From Bacillus sp. ISL-41 (GTDB taxonomy: Bacteria; Bacillota; Bacilli; Bacillales; Cytobacillaceae), in the NCBI RefSeq assembly GCF_018613235.1, contig NZ_JAGGQP010000001.1, positions 28,253 through 92,252 on the forward strand: a stretch of DNA of 64,000 nucleotides, in the 5' to 3' direction. Positions 34,756 to 43,750 of this stretch are shown piece after piece. The stretch's first letter is position 1. Each line of letters begins with the position of its first letter. The position numbers were made by a program, and so were the translations under genes. A model generated the notes under the pieces. The model saw only the letters and a list, made by a program, of their open reading frames with translations. It had not been told where the DNA came from and searched no databases.

Positions 34756-36180
34756 TTATTTCAGTTTTAAGTAATCAAGGATTTTTTCAACAGCTGCTTC
34801 TCCCTGATCAATACAGTCTGGAAGGCCGACTCCTTCATAGGAGCTGCCGCCTACGAAGACACCTGGAAGCTCACTGGCCAGATCATTCTTCAGATTTGCG
34901 ACCCTTTCCTTATGTCCGACCGTATATTGCGGCATTGCTTCTTTCCAGCGTGAAACTACTGCAAAATCAGGCTCTGCCTGAATATCCATTGTTTTATTTA
35001 AGTCCTCGAGAGCAATCTTGATGATCTCATCGTCCGAAAGCTCGACAATTGCCTCGTCACCCGGCCTGCCGACATAAAGACGGAGCAATACTTTTCCCTC
35101 AGGAGTAGTATGCGGCCATTTTTTATGCGTCCAGGTGCAGGCAGTGATCGTATAGTCGCTGTTGCGGGATACAACGAACCCGGTACCATCAACATCTTCT
35201 TTTATGACACTTTCCGGGAATGCCATGGCAACCGTTGCGACGGATGTTGAAGGCATGTCGCGGAATGGGTCAAAAATATGTTCGTGGTCAGAGAACATAT
35301 GCAGCGCTGCTTCATGCGGTGCAGCTAATAGAATGCTGTCTGCATCGAGTGATTCACCACTGCTCAGTCTCATCCGATAGCTGCTGCCCTGCTTGCTTAC
35401 TTTATCGACACGGATCCCTTTAATGACAGAACCGGGTTCGAGTTTAGACTCAATTGCATCGACAAAAGATTGCAAACCCGTAGTCACGGTCAGGAACATT
35501 CCTTTTTTCTTAACCTGACCAGTTTCTGCAGGCTTCTTTTTTGCCGAGGGAGTTGTTTTCTTTGTGCCAAGAATCAAGCTCCCGTATTTCTGCTCCACCT
35601 GGTAGAATTGCGGAAAAGTGGACAATAGGCTCATGTTATCAATATCCCCGGCATAAATGCCGGAGAGCAGGGGCTCAATCAGGTTTTCGACGACTTCATC
35701 ACCAAGCCTGCGCCGGAAAAATTCACCAAGGGACTGATCTCCTTTCACCTTTGAAGGTGGCATAAAGAAGTCTCCAGCAGCCCGGAATTTACCTGGCCAG
35801 GAAAATAGGCCGGTTGTAACGAAGGGGCCGATCTGAGTAGGTATTCCCATCACTGCTCCGCCAGGCATAGGGTGGAGCTTGTCCTTCACCAGTACATACG
35901 ATTTCCCCGTACTGTTATTGACTAATTTATCTCCTAGACCTACTTCCCTCGCTAAACGTCCTGCGCTTTCCTTTCTTTCCAGAAAGGAATCGGGTCCTCT
36001 TTCGATGACAAATCCATCTTTAACATACGTTTGCATTTTCCCGCCAACACGATGGGAGGATTCGACCAGTTTCACATCAAGAGGAAGCTGGTTCTCCCTG
36101 GCATGCTTTTGCAAATAGTATGCTGCCGCCAAACCAGTTATGCCGCCCCCTACTATTACAACTTTCTTTTTTTCTGTCAC
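34756..36180 (-). CDS. hemY: HemY / CgoX, coproporphyrinogen III oxidase
   Basis: A 474-residue FAD enzyme with the dinucleotide fold GGGITGLAAAYYL at the N-terminus and GVGLPDCIDQGEAA near the C-terminus. In Gram-positive bacteria it oxidises coproporphyrinogen III to coproporphyrin III (the coproporphyrin-dependent heme route). GTG start at 36180 after AAGAAGGCG. Third gene of hemEHY. Confidence 0.95.
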   Translation of the reverse strand: MTEKKKVVIVGGGITGLAAAYYLQKHARENQLPLDVKLVESSHRVGGKMQTYVKDGFVIERGPDSFLERKESAGRLAREVGLGDKLVNNSTGKSYVLVKDKLHPMPGGAVMGIPTQIGPFVTTGLFSWPGKFRAAGDFFMPPSKVKGDQSLGEFFRRRLGDEVVENLIEPLLSGIYAGDIDNMSLLSTFPQFYQVEQKYGSLILGTKKTTPSAKKKPAETGQVKKKGMFLTVTTGLQSFVDAIESKLEPGSVIKGIRVDKVSKQGSSYRMRLSSGESLDADSILLAAPHEAALHMFSDHEHIFDPFRDMPSTSVATVAMAFPESVIKEDVDGTGFVVSRNSDYTITACTWTHKKWPHTTPEGKVLLRLYVGRPGDEAIVELSDDEIIKIALEDLNKTMDIQAEPDFAVVSRWKEAMPQYTVGHKERVANLKNDLASELPGVFVGGSSYEGVGLPDCIDQGEAAVEKILDYLKLK

Positions 36181-36205
36181 GGTAAATCGCCTTCTTTAAG
36201 TAGTT

Positions 36206-37144
36206 TTAACGTGAAGCTGTCAGCTTTTTTAAAACAACATCTGCCAATGCGTCAATAAATTCAGGCTCTGTATTTGGCATTGGAGGCCTGTAATAGCTGG
36301 CTCCGATCTCTTCAGTCACAATCTTGCATTCATAATCGTTGTCATATAATACTTCCAGGTGGTCGGAAACAAATCCAGCCGGCACATAAACAAATGCTTT
36401 ATAGCCGTTTTCTTTGAAAAGATCCCTCGTCAGGTCCTGTACGTCAGGCCCAAGCCACGGCTCAGGTGTGTTGCCTGCACTCTGCCAGCCAACCTCGTAA
36501 TTTTTCACGTTTGCCTGCTTTGCGATCATATCAGCTGTTTCTTTTAATTGTTCAGGATATGGATCACCCATTTGGAGAATCTTTTCTGGAAGGCTATGGG
36601 CAGATACGATCAATACTGATTTCTCACGTTCGTCAGCAGGCATTTCAGCGAAGGTCTTTGCCACGCGGTCAGACCAATATTTGATGAATTTCGGCTCATC
36701 GTACCACTGTTCAACCGATACAATTTCAGGCCCGCCAAGCTTTTCCGCCTCTTCCTTGGCGCGTCCGTTATACGATTTGACGCTGAATGTTGAGAAATGC
36801 GGTGCGAGCACAATGCTTACTGCCTCTTCAATGCCATCGTCATGCATTTGCTTCACAGCATCCTCGATGAATGGCTCAATATGCTTTAAACCGAGATACA
36901 TCTTGAATTCGATGTCATCCTGGACGCTGTTCAAATGCTGTTCCAGCTTCTCGCCTTGTGCAACGGTTATTTTCGCAAGTGGAGAAATACCGCCAATTGC
37001 TTCATAACGCTGTGTTAAGTCCTCAAGCATTTCCGGTGCCGGCGGGCGGCCGTGGCGGATATGTGTATAATATCGTTCAATATCTTCTTCTTTGTAGGGT
37101 GTGCCATATGCCATCACAAGCAAACCCATCTTTCTCTTAGTCAT
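36206..37144 (-). CDS. hemH: HemH / CpfC, coproporphyrin ferrochelatase
   Basis: A 312-residue ferrochelatase. [12 protein letters not shown] at the N-terminus, the SAHSLPEKI metal-binding histidine motif near residue 180, and a conserved glutamate in the region [13 protein letters not shown] are seen. It inserts iron into coproporphyrin III. ATG at 37144 follows GAGGTG; the upstream extension is not supported. 25 bases before hemY. Confidence 0.95.
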   Translation of the reverse strand: MTKRKMGLLVMAYGTPYKEEDIERYYTHIRHGRPPAPEMLEDLTQRYEAIGGISPLAKITVAQGEKLEQHLNSVQDDIEFKMYLGLKHIEPFIEDAVKQMHDDGIEEAVSIVLAPHFSTFSVKSYNGRAKEEAEKLGGPEIVSVEQWYDEPKFIKYWSDRVAKTFAEMPADEREKSVLIVSAHSLPEKILQMGDPYPEQLKETADMIAKQANVKNYEVGWQSAGNTPEPWLGPDVQDLTRDLFKENGYKAFVYVPAGFVSDHLEVLYDNDYECKIVTEEIGASYYRPPMPNTEPEFIDALADVVLKKLTASR

Positions 37145-37234
37145 GATTGCACCTCTTTTTCGTGTCTCTAAGCTTCTATTCTGCCAAAAACCAGACCATT
37201 TTACCAAATCTAATGCTCTGAAGCAGAATTGAGG

Positions 37235-38281
37235 CTATTTGCCTAGTTTTGAGGCAGAGTACTCATGGATGAAAGCCGTCAGCTTTTTCAATGTTTCAGG
37301 GTTTACAGATGGGAATACACCATGCCCAAGGTTGAAGATGTAGCCTGGCTGTGCCATACCTTGGTCAAGGATCGCTTTTGCCCTTTCTTCAATTACATTC
37401 CATGGTGCAAGAAGGATTGCAGGATCAAGATTTCCCATGACTGTTTTCTGGATTCCAAGTTCTCGAGCCTCGCTCACCTGTAGACGCCAGTCCAGTCCAA
37501 CAACATCAAGCGGAAGGTCGTTCCATTCCATAGCAAGGTGGCTTGCCCCAACACCAAACATAATCAATGGAACATTTTCTTTTTTCAGTTCAGAAAAAAT
37601 CCTGTTCATTACCGGCTTGATGAATGTACGGTAATCCTGGACATTCAGTGCTCCTACCCAAGAATCAAAAATCTGGATTGCTTTAACCCCGGCTTTTATT
37701 TGGGATTTAACATATGTAATCACCATATCGCCCAGCTTGTCCATCAGGGCGAACCATGCTTCAGGCTGAGCGTACATAAATGCTTTTGTCTTGTTGTAAT
37801 TCTTTGAAGGTCCTCCTTCAATCATATAGCTTGCAAGTGTGAACGGTGCTCCTGAGAAGCCAATCAATGGTACAGACAGCTGTTCTTCTGTAAGGAGCTT
37901 GATTGTGTCAAGTACATACGGAATATCTGATTCAGGGTTGATCGCACCAAGCTTTTCAACGTCAGCCAATGTTTTTACTGGGTTGGAAATGACAGGGCCG
38001 ATCCCAGACTTAATTTCCACATCCACGCCCATAGCTGGCAGAGGTGTCATGATGTCCTTGTAAAGAATCGCCGCATCAACATCATATTGTTCTACAGGGA
38101 GCCTTGTGACATATGCGCAAAGCTCAGGCTGGTGCGTAATTTCGAACAAGGAATACTTTTCCTTAATCTCTCTATATTCAGGCTGTGACCTTCCAGCCTG
38201 TCTCATATACCAGACCGGAACATAATCTGTTGCTTCTCCTCTGGCTGCTTTTAAAAATGTATCGTTAATCATCTTGCTCAT
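37235..38281 (-). CDS. hemE: HemE, uroporphyrinogen decarboxylase
   Basis: A 348-residue enzyme with [17 protein letters not shown] (substrate-binding arginines) at the N-terminus, and the IQIFDSWVG and GLDWR motifs. It converts uroporphyrinogen III to coproporphyrinogen III. ATG at 38281 follows AAAGGTGG. First gene of hemEHY; divergent from hmoB. Confidence 0.95.
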   Translation of the reverse strand: MSKMINDTFLKAARGEATDYVPVWYMRQAGRSQPEYREIKEKYSLFEITHQPELCAYVTRLPVEQYDVDAAILYKDIMTPLPAMGVDVEIKSGIGPVISNPVKTLADVEKLGAINPESDIPYVLDTIKLLTEEQLSVPLIGFSGAPFTLASYMIEGGPSKNYNKTKAFMYAQPEAWFALMDKLGDMVITYVKSQIKAGVKAIQIFDSWVGALNVQDYRTFIKPVMNRIFSELKKENVPLIMFGVGASHLAMEWNDLPLDVVGLDWRLQVSEARELGIQKTVMGNLDPAILLAPWNVIEERAKAILDQGMAQPGYIFNLGHGVFPSVNPETLKKLTAFIHEYSASKLGK

Positions 38282-38520
38282 TAGGGGAAATCCACCTTTC
38301 AGTAATGTCTGTATTCCATTGTAATATAAAAGGAATAAAATAAAAAACAACTATTTTCCGAATCAGGTTTGCGATAGCCTCGCGCTGTTATAACAAAAAA
38401 ACAAACTATATACACTATATCGTTTTTATCAGCCGTTTTCATAGGAAACGCTTTAAATTGTTGAAAATTTGACGAATTTTGCTTTTACTTCCTCTATAAA
38501 AGGGAAAACAGATGATAGCT

Positions 38521-38549
38521 TTGGTTAATCAGCATACAATTAGTATAAT
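38521..38549 (+). promoter_or_regulatory. Putative promoter of hmoB
   Basis: TTGGTT (38521-38526), 17 bases, TATAAT (38544-38549), 36 bases before the hmoB start. The remaining 38282-38520 is AT-rich and holds the hemE promoter region; I see no clear Fur box. Confidence 0.6.
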
Positions 38550-38584
38550 AGAAGCAACGTACTTTTATTAGATGAGGTGAGAAA

Positions 38585-39094
38585 ATGAATCTATTTATTA
38601 CATCGGGAACTCCAGATTTTTTGCTGAGATTAAAAGAAAAGTACCAGGGAGAAACTATGGTATTGATGAACAACAATGAATCATCACTCCTTGTCCATGA
38701 GACAGACAAGAAAACAGTGTTCAGTTCACCAAGGAAATATGAAATCATTGATTCCGCTGGTTCACTTGACCATGAAGGATTCGCTGTTCTTAACAATATC
38801 CCCGTAACAGATGAAGGCCGGCCCCTTTTTGAAGACCGATTTTTGAACAGGCCGAGGCTGATCGAGAATGAACCAGGTTTTATCGCAATCCGCGTACTGC
38901 GACCATTGAGCTCCAACACCTACATCATTATGACGATATGGGAAAATGAAAGCTCATTCGAGAACTGGCAAAAATCGAAGGCTTATGAGAGTGCACACAA
39001 GAAGCGCGGCACAGAAGCAGGAATAGACGGTGCTCGACCGAATATTTTCGAAAGCGCATCATATGTTTCAAAATACTATATCGAAGGCGAATGA
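38585..39094 (+). CDS. hmoB: HmoB-like heme-degrading monooxygenase
   Basis: A 169-residue protein. The C-terminal half is an ABM (antibiotic biosynthesis monooxygenase) domain with NEPGFIAIRVLRP, TIWENESSFENWQKSKAYESAHKK, the IsdG-like region holding the heme-coordinating histidine (SAHKK). The N-terminal half is an extension also found in B. subtilis HmoB (YhgC). It opens heme to release iron. Located divergently from hemEHY as in B. subtilis. ATG follows GATGAGGTGAG. Confidence 0.9.
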   Translation: MNLFITSGTPDFLLRLKEKYQGETMVLMNNNESSLLVHETDKKTVFSSPRKYEIIDSAGSLDHEGFAVLNNIPVTDEGRPLFEDRFLNRPRLIENEPGFIAIRVLRPLSSNTYIIMTIWENESSFENWQKSKAYESAHKKRGTEAGIDGARPNIFESASYVSKYYIEGE

Positions 39095-39098
39095 TTGC

Positions 39099-39400
39099 CG
39101 CCTTTTAGCGTCACCATTGAGGTAATGGGTGGCGCTTTTTTCTGGTCACCCGCCATTTTGCGTCTCCATCAGGGCCATTGATGACGCTTTTTTCTGGTCC
39201 CACGCCTTTTCGTGCCTCCATCAGGGCCATGGATGTTTTTTTTGCTGATCTTCCGCCATTGCGCATCTCCATAAGAGTGATGGATTACGCTTTTGGGTAA
39301 TCCCGCGCCTTTTCGCGTCTCCATAGGGGCCATGGATGACGCTTTCTGCTAATCTACCGCCATTTACTGCCTCCATCACAGCACAGCTAAGTATTAGGCT
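39099..39400 (+). repeat. Intergenic 52-bp tandem array of terminator-like units (array D)
   Basis: Units start (CGCC) at 39099, 39151, 39203, 39254, 39306 and 39358: steps 52, 52, 51, 52, 52. Most units fold as GCGTC-TCCAT ... ATGGA-T-GACGC (or a close variant) and are followed by CTTTTTT or a similar T-run on the plus strand. The array fills the gap between hmoB and the convergent lia operon. Confidence 0.95.
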
Positions 39401-39415
39401 TTATCCTATGTAAAA

Positions 39416-39440
39416 GAGGGTGTCACCTCGTGACACCCTC
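39416..39440 (-). terminator. Terminator of liaFSR
   Basis: A perfect 11-bp stem (GAGGGTGTCAC / GTGACACCCTC) with a 3-nt loop, followed by TTTTAC on the minus strand; six bases beyond the liaR stop codon. Confidence 0.9.
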
Positions 39441-39446
39441 CCCCCC

Positions 39447-40088
39447 TTATGTCGTCTTGATCAAACCGTTTCGATTTGCATAAACAGCTGCTTGCGTTCT
39501 GTCGGACAAATCGAGTTTACCCAAAATATTCGAAACATGGGTTTTGACGGTTTTCACACCGATGAACAACTCCTCGCTGATCTGCTGGTTTGTCATACCT
39601 TCACCAATACATTTCAACACATCAAGCTCGCGTTCTGTCAGTTCATCGTGCGGCTTGCGCTCCTGCGGTCTCAGCCTTTTCATCATTTTATTGGCGACTT
39701 TTGGTTCAATGACCGTCTCCCCTTTGGAAGCTTTTTCAATCGCCTTGATGACTTCGGATGCGGTCGCAGTTTTTAGCATGTAGCTGAATGCCCCTGCCTC
39801 AATGGCCGGAAAAACCTGTTCATCGTCATAAAAGCTCGTGATGATGATGATTTTGCATTCTGGATAAAAGCTCAGAATCTCCCTGGTTGCATCAATGCCC
39901 GATCCATTCTCCATCAACAGGTCCATCAGGACAACATCCGGCTTTGTATCCTTTACAAGTGAAACAGCCTTTTTTCCGCTATCGGCCTCTCCGACAATTT
40001 CGATTGACGGTTCAGTTTCTAAATAGGAAATGATGCCTTTCCGTACCATTTCATGATCATCAACTACCCCAACCCTTATTTTCCCCAT
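39447..40088 (-). CDS. liaR: LiaR-like response regulator (NarL family)
   Basis: A 213-residue response regulator, with a receiver domain carrying the phospho-acceptor Asp in DVVLMDLLMENG (~55) and KTATASEVIKAI, and a LuxR-type HTH (LTERELDVLKCIGEGMTNQQISEELFIGVKTVKTHVSNIL). Partner of the adjacent LiaS kinase, responding to cell-envelope stress. Its ATG overlaps the liaS stop codon (TAATG). Confidence 0.92.
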   Translation of the reverse strand: MGKIRVGVVDDHEMVRKGIISYLETEPSIEIVGEADSGKKAVSLVKDTKPDVVLMDLLMENGSGIDATREILSFYPECKIIIITSFYDDEQVFPAIEAGAFSYMLKTATASEVIKAIEKASKGETVIEPKVANKMMKRLRPQERKPHDELTERELDVLKCIGEGMTNQQISEELFIGVKTVKTHVSNILGKLDLSDRTQAAVYANRNGLIKTT

Positions 40089-41122
40089 TACTCTTCCCTC
40101 CTCAGAGCCGGTATCCGTATTTCAATATATGTTCCTTCATCCGCTTTTGAACGGATATTATATGTACCGCCAATTTGTTCGCACCGTTCCCGCATCGTTT
40201 TAAGGCCATAAGATGCCATCTTTTCTTCATGGATGTCAAAGCCTTTACCATCATCACCTATATATAGATGGATGTATTTCTGCTCCTCTGTAAGCACCAA
40301 TTTCACCTTTGTTGCTTCTGCATGGCGCAGGATATTCGAAAGTGCTTCCTGGACAATCCGAAATATATGCTCTTCTGCAGCCTGCGAAAGATGCTCGATT
40401 TCATCAACACTTGCTTCGAATGCCAGGTTCGTTTTTTGCTTCAGCTCCTTGATCAGTTTAATGATCCCTTCACACAGGCTCTCACCACTCAACTGGACAG
40501 GCCTCAGGTGAAGAAGAAGTGCCCTCATTTCCCCCTGTGCTTTGCCCGCTATCTCAGAAATTTGCTCCAGCTGCTTCCGGGCCTTTTCTGGTTCCTGATC
40601 AAACCATCTCAGTGAAGCAGATGACATCATACTAAGCGCGAATAGCTGCTGGCTGACTACATCATGGAGATCCCTGGCAAGCCTTTGTCTTTCCTCCATG
40701 ATGGCGGCCGATTTTGCGGTCCTGGATAGCTCTGTTTTTTCCTCTGCCAGCCGCTGCAATGAATGAACCTGCTCCTGAAGGTATTCAGATAACTGATTGA
40801 GCTCCTCTGAAATGAGTCCGATCTCATCTCTTTCATCCGTTTTAATTCTTTCCGTGAATTTGCCTCTGCGCAATGTGGCAATAAACTGCAAAATGTCACC
40901 CAGGCGTCCTTTGATTACATAGCTTCCTCGTAAACTGAAGTAAAACCCGGCACCAGCCATTATGAGAAAACTGTACAGCCAAAACCAGAAGGTCATCGCA
41001 GTGGAAAGGCCGCTGTCGGGAACAAGGAATAAGAAAACTTGAAGGCCGATGAAGAGGATGAGGGAAGTTATGAAAGCCATCATCAAGAACGTTTGGATAA
41101 ACCATAAGCGGATACTTGTCAT
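40088..41122 (-). CDS. liaS: LiaS-like sensor histidine kinase
   Basis: A 344-residue membrane kinase with two N-terminal membrane segments and almost no extracellular loop (intramembrane-sensing type), a HAMP-like linker, the HisKA_3 phospho-acceptor in ARDLHDVVSQQLFALS, and a HATPase domain with GDDGKGFD and YGLKTMRERCEQIGG. It senses lipid II-cycle antibiotics in related species, under control of LiaF. Lies 14 bases after liaF. Confidence 0.92.
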   Translation of the reverse strand: MTSIRLWFIQTFLMMAFITSLILFIGLQVFLFLVPDSGLSTAMTFWFWLYSFLIMAGAGFYFSLRGSYVIKGRLGDILQFIATLRRGKFTERIKTDERDEIGLISEELNQLSEYLQEQVHSLQRLAEEKTELSRTAKSAAIMEERQRLARDLHDVVSQQLFALSMMSSASLRWFDQEPEKARKQLEQISEIAGKAQGEMRALLLHLRPVQLSGESLCEGIIKLIKELKQKTNLAFEASVDEIEHLSQAAEEHIFRIVQEALSNILRHAEATKVKLVLTEEQKYIHLYIGDDGKGFDIHEEKMASYGLKTMRERCEQIGGTYNIRSKADEGTYIEIRIPALRREE

Positions 41123-41136
41123 TTGCTTCTTCCCCC

Positions 41137-41904
41137 CTACACCCGATCAATCCTTACAGAACCGATTTTCAATTCGATCGTAATGTTCAGCTTTCTTACT
41201 GCCTGATCATAATCATCCGACTTATATGCAACTACATGCTTGATTTGCTCTTGGGCATAATCAAAGAGCTTTACTTCACCAACCCCTATGACAGCATTGA
41301 TGTTTACCGGGACATCCTCCGGAATGAGCATTTTCACTTCACCAATCCAGCCTCTCACCCTTATTGGAGTCTCCCTGTCAGGAATGAAGCCCTTGCTGAA
41401 GTCGATAAAATATTCACCGATCATATTGTATAAATCCATTGGTTCGACTGCCCAGTTTTGCTTTTTGAAAGTTACCTTGCCCATCGATACCCCTCGAATT
41501 TTCTTCAAGGAAGTTTCGGACGCCGGGATATTTTCCATCTCCTTGGCTGACGGTAAATCAGTTCGGTAAATAACCTTTATTTTTTTACTGTTAAACAGAA
41601 TGGCTGCACCAAAATAAATCAACACCACAGGCCAAAGTTTCCACACATCAAGAAATTGAAAAACGACCAGACCAAAACGGTCCATAATCAACAGCGATGA
41701 AAATAGGACTATGAACGATCCCCATCCAAACCGTTTCTGCACCAAAACCACTATTCCATACACAATGAGTAAAAAAGGATATGTTACGACAAAAAGCTCT
41801 TTTATTTCCAAGGAAATGACACCTAAATTGACTAGCAGCAGAATAACCCCTATGGCTGAAAGTATGACAGCAGCGGCTATCTGATTCATCGAACGTGTCC
41901 CCAA
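41137..41904 (-). CDS. liaF: LiaF-like inhibitor of LiaRS
   Basis: A ~255-residue membrane protein with four N-terminal membrane segments and a C-terminal DUF2154-type domain (GKVTFKKQ, WIGEVKMLIPEDVPVNINAVIGVGEVKLF). LiaF proteins hold LiaS inactive without stress. The start is uncertain; I favour TTG at 41904 because GGGGGAAG lies just upstream, with ATG at 41889 as an alternative. First gene of liaFSR. No liaI or liaH target gene is adjacent. Confidence 0.88.
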   Translation of the reverse strand: MGTRSMNQIAAAVILSAIGVILLLVNLGVISLEIKELFVVTYPFLLIVYGIVVLVQKRFGWGSFIVLFSSLLIMDRFGLVVFQFLDVWKLWPVVLIYFGAAILFNSKKIKVIYRTDLPSAKEMENIPASETSLKKIRGVSMGKVTFKKQNWAVEPMDLYNMIGEYFIDFSKGFIPDRETPIRVRGWIGEVKMLIPEDVPVNINAVIGVGEVKLFDYAQEQIKHVVAYKSDDYDQAVRKLNITIELKIGSVRIDRV

Positions 41905-42204
41905 AACTTCCCCCTTCTTTCTTTCCAACATAATCACTTATTCTTTTCCATCTGGGAAAATCCCTTTTTTTATGTTAATCCTACTCTGGTTTATCAGGAT
42001 AGAATCATAGCTTCATATTAAAAGATTGATGGACATTATCCACCCCTCCTGAGAAGCTTTTCCCCTCCGTCTCGAGACCGAAAAAATTCTCCTTTACCGC
42101 TCACACCTTTCAATAGCCATCATATCCTGTAGTACTCAATTAGGAAATTTGCCTATATTGCGCAAAGTGTTAACAGCATGCCATTTAGAAAGGAGCTTTA
42201 TTCC

Positions 42205-43596
42205 ATGGCTGTAGAATTATCAGCACTTCATTGGATATATGTTTTATTCATTTTCCTCATTATCGGTTTCATGGTCATGAAAAGAGATACAACTCTTATA
42301 TCGATTACCGGTATCTTTTTATTGGCCATCGTCGCTACGGGATCCTTGAGTGGGTCGGTCAGCAGCATATTCAATAGCTTCATATATGCGATCACCGAGC
42401 TTTTGCCTACTATTCTTGTTATTTCGATTATCGTGGCGATGAGCAGGACACTTACGGTGACCGGGATCAATGATGCGATGATATCCCCGTTTGCAAAGCT
42501 GATCAAAACACCGGCGCTTGCTTATTGGACGATCGGCATTGTCATGATGGTCATATCCTGGTTCTTCTGGCCTTCACCTGCTGTAGCATTGATGGGGGCC
42601 GTCCTTTTACCGGTTGCTGTCAGAGTCGGATTGCCTGCGCTTGGGGTAGCCGTCGCAATGAACCTCTTCGGGCACGGAATTGCCCTTTCCGGCGACTTTG
42701 TCATCCAGGCAGCTCCAAAGCTGACAGCTGATGCAGCTGGCATTCCTGTCAGCTCGGTTGTTCAGGCCAGTATCCCGCTGGTCATTGTCATGGGTCTTGT
42801 CACAACGGTCACCGCTTTTTATCTATTAAAAAGAGACATGAAAAACGGCAAACTAAAGGGCAGCGGAACACTCGAAGTGGAACTGGATCAAACTAGTGAC
42901 CCAAGCTTGCTATCAGACGGTGCCAGGAAATTTTTCGCCCTTCTGGTCCCAATTTTATTTGCAGCAGATGTCGCAGCAATGTCTATTCTCAACTTACAAG
43001 GGGGCGATGCAACCGCACTGGTAGGCGGGACCTCGATCTTCATCCTTCTTCTCATTTCCATCGCAGCACATAAAAATAAAGGGCTCGAGAAAACAACCAG
43101 TTACCTTATCGATGGATTCCAGTTCGGATTCAAGGTTTTCGGGGCAGTCATCCCAATCGCCGCCTTCTTCTACCTTGGTGATTCAGGCTTCACAAAAATT
43201 ATCGGGGAGTTCCTGCCAAAAACTTCGCAGGGAATTGTAAATGATCTCGGAGTGGCGCTGGCTTCTGTTGTCCCGCTCAACGCTGAAGTTGGTGCGGTAA
43301 CCCTCACTGCTGTCGGCGCAATTACTGGTCTCGATGGATCAGGGTTTTCCGGAATTTCTCTCGCAGGATCGGTGGCAGCGATTTTCTCGACTGCCATAGG
43401 TGCCGGAGCGGCTACCCTTACTGCCCTTGGTCAAATTGCTGGCATCTGGGTTGGCGGCGGCACTTTAGTTCCATGGGCATTGATTCCAGCAGCCGCGATT
43501 TGCGGTGTCGATCCGTTCGAATTAGCGAGAAGGAATCTGCTTCCGGTCACAATCGGCCTTATTGTCACTACGATCGTGGCGATGTTCCTGATATAG
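42205..43596 (+). CDS. Predicted permease, ion-transporter superfamily (GntP/DctM-like)
   Basis: A 463-residue hydrophobic protein with about 11-12 membrane segments. A near-duplicated internal layout (two half-domains, each with a Gly/Pro/Ala-rich hairpin such as WPSPAVALMGAVLLP and GAGAATLTALGQIAG) resembles the gluconate or C4-dicarboxylate uptake families. The substrate is not clear. ATG at 42205 follows AAAGGAGC by eight bases. A terminator follows, then an M20 amidohydrolase in the same direction; uptake of an N-acyl or amidated compound is possible. The upstream gap (41905-42204) has a perfect palindrome GTCTCGAGAC at 42069-42078. Confidence 0.72.
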   Translation: MAVELSALHWIYVLFIFLIIGFMVMKRDTTLISITGIFLLAIVATGSLSGSVSSIFNSFIYAITELLPTILVISIIVAMSRTLTVTGINDAMISPFAKLIKTPALAYWTIGIVMMVISWFFWPSPAVALMGAVLLPVAVRVGLPALGVAVAMNLFGHGIALSGDFVIQAAPKLTADAAGIPVSSVVQASIPLVIVMGLVTTVTAFYLLKRDMKNGKLKGSGTLEVELDQTSDPSLLSDGARKFFALLVPILFAADVAAMSILNLQGGDATALVGGTSIFILLLISIAAHKNKGLEKTTSYLIDGFQFGFKVFGAVIPIAAFFYLGDSGFTKIIGEFLPKTSQGIVNDLGVALASVVPLNAEVGAVTLTAVGAITGLDGSGFSGISLAGSVAAIFSTAIGAGAATLTALGQIAGIWVGGGTLVPWALIPAAAICGVDPFELARRNLLPVTIGLIVTTIVAMFLI

Positions 43597-43638
43597 GTTA
43601 AAATACTGGATGCCACTCAGGTGGCTCCATTTATATAC

Positions 43639-43668
43639 GAAGCTTCCATTAATGGAAGCTTCTTTTGC
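43639..43668 (+). terminator. Terminator of the permease gene
   Basis: A 24-base perfect palindrome (43639-43662) followed by TTTT. It separates the permease from the amidohydrolase. Confidence 0.85.
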
Positions 43669-43750
43669 TATGATTCTAAAATGTTTTTATTCTATTTATG
43701 TGCTATAATTATTTAAATTATCAAACTATTTACATAAGGAGATGAATCAA

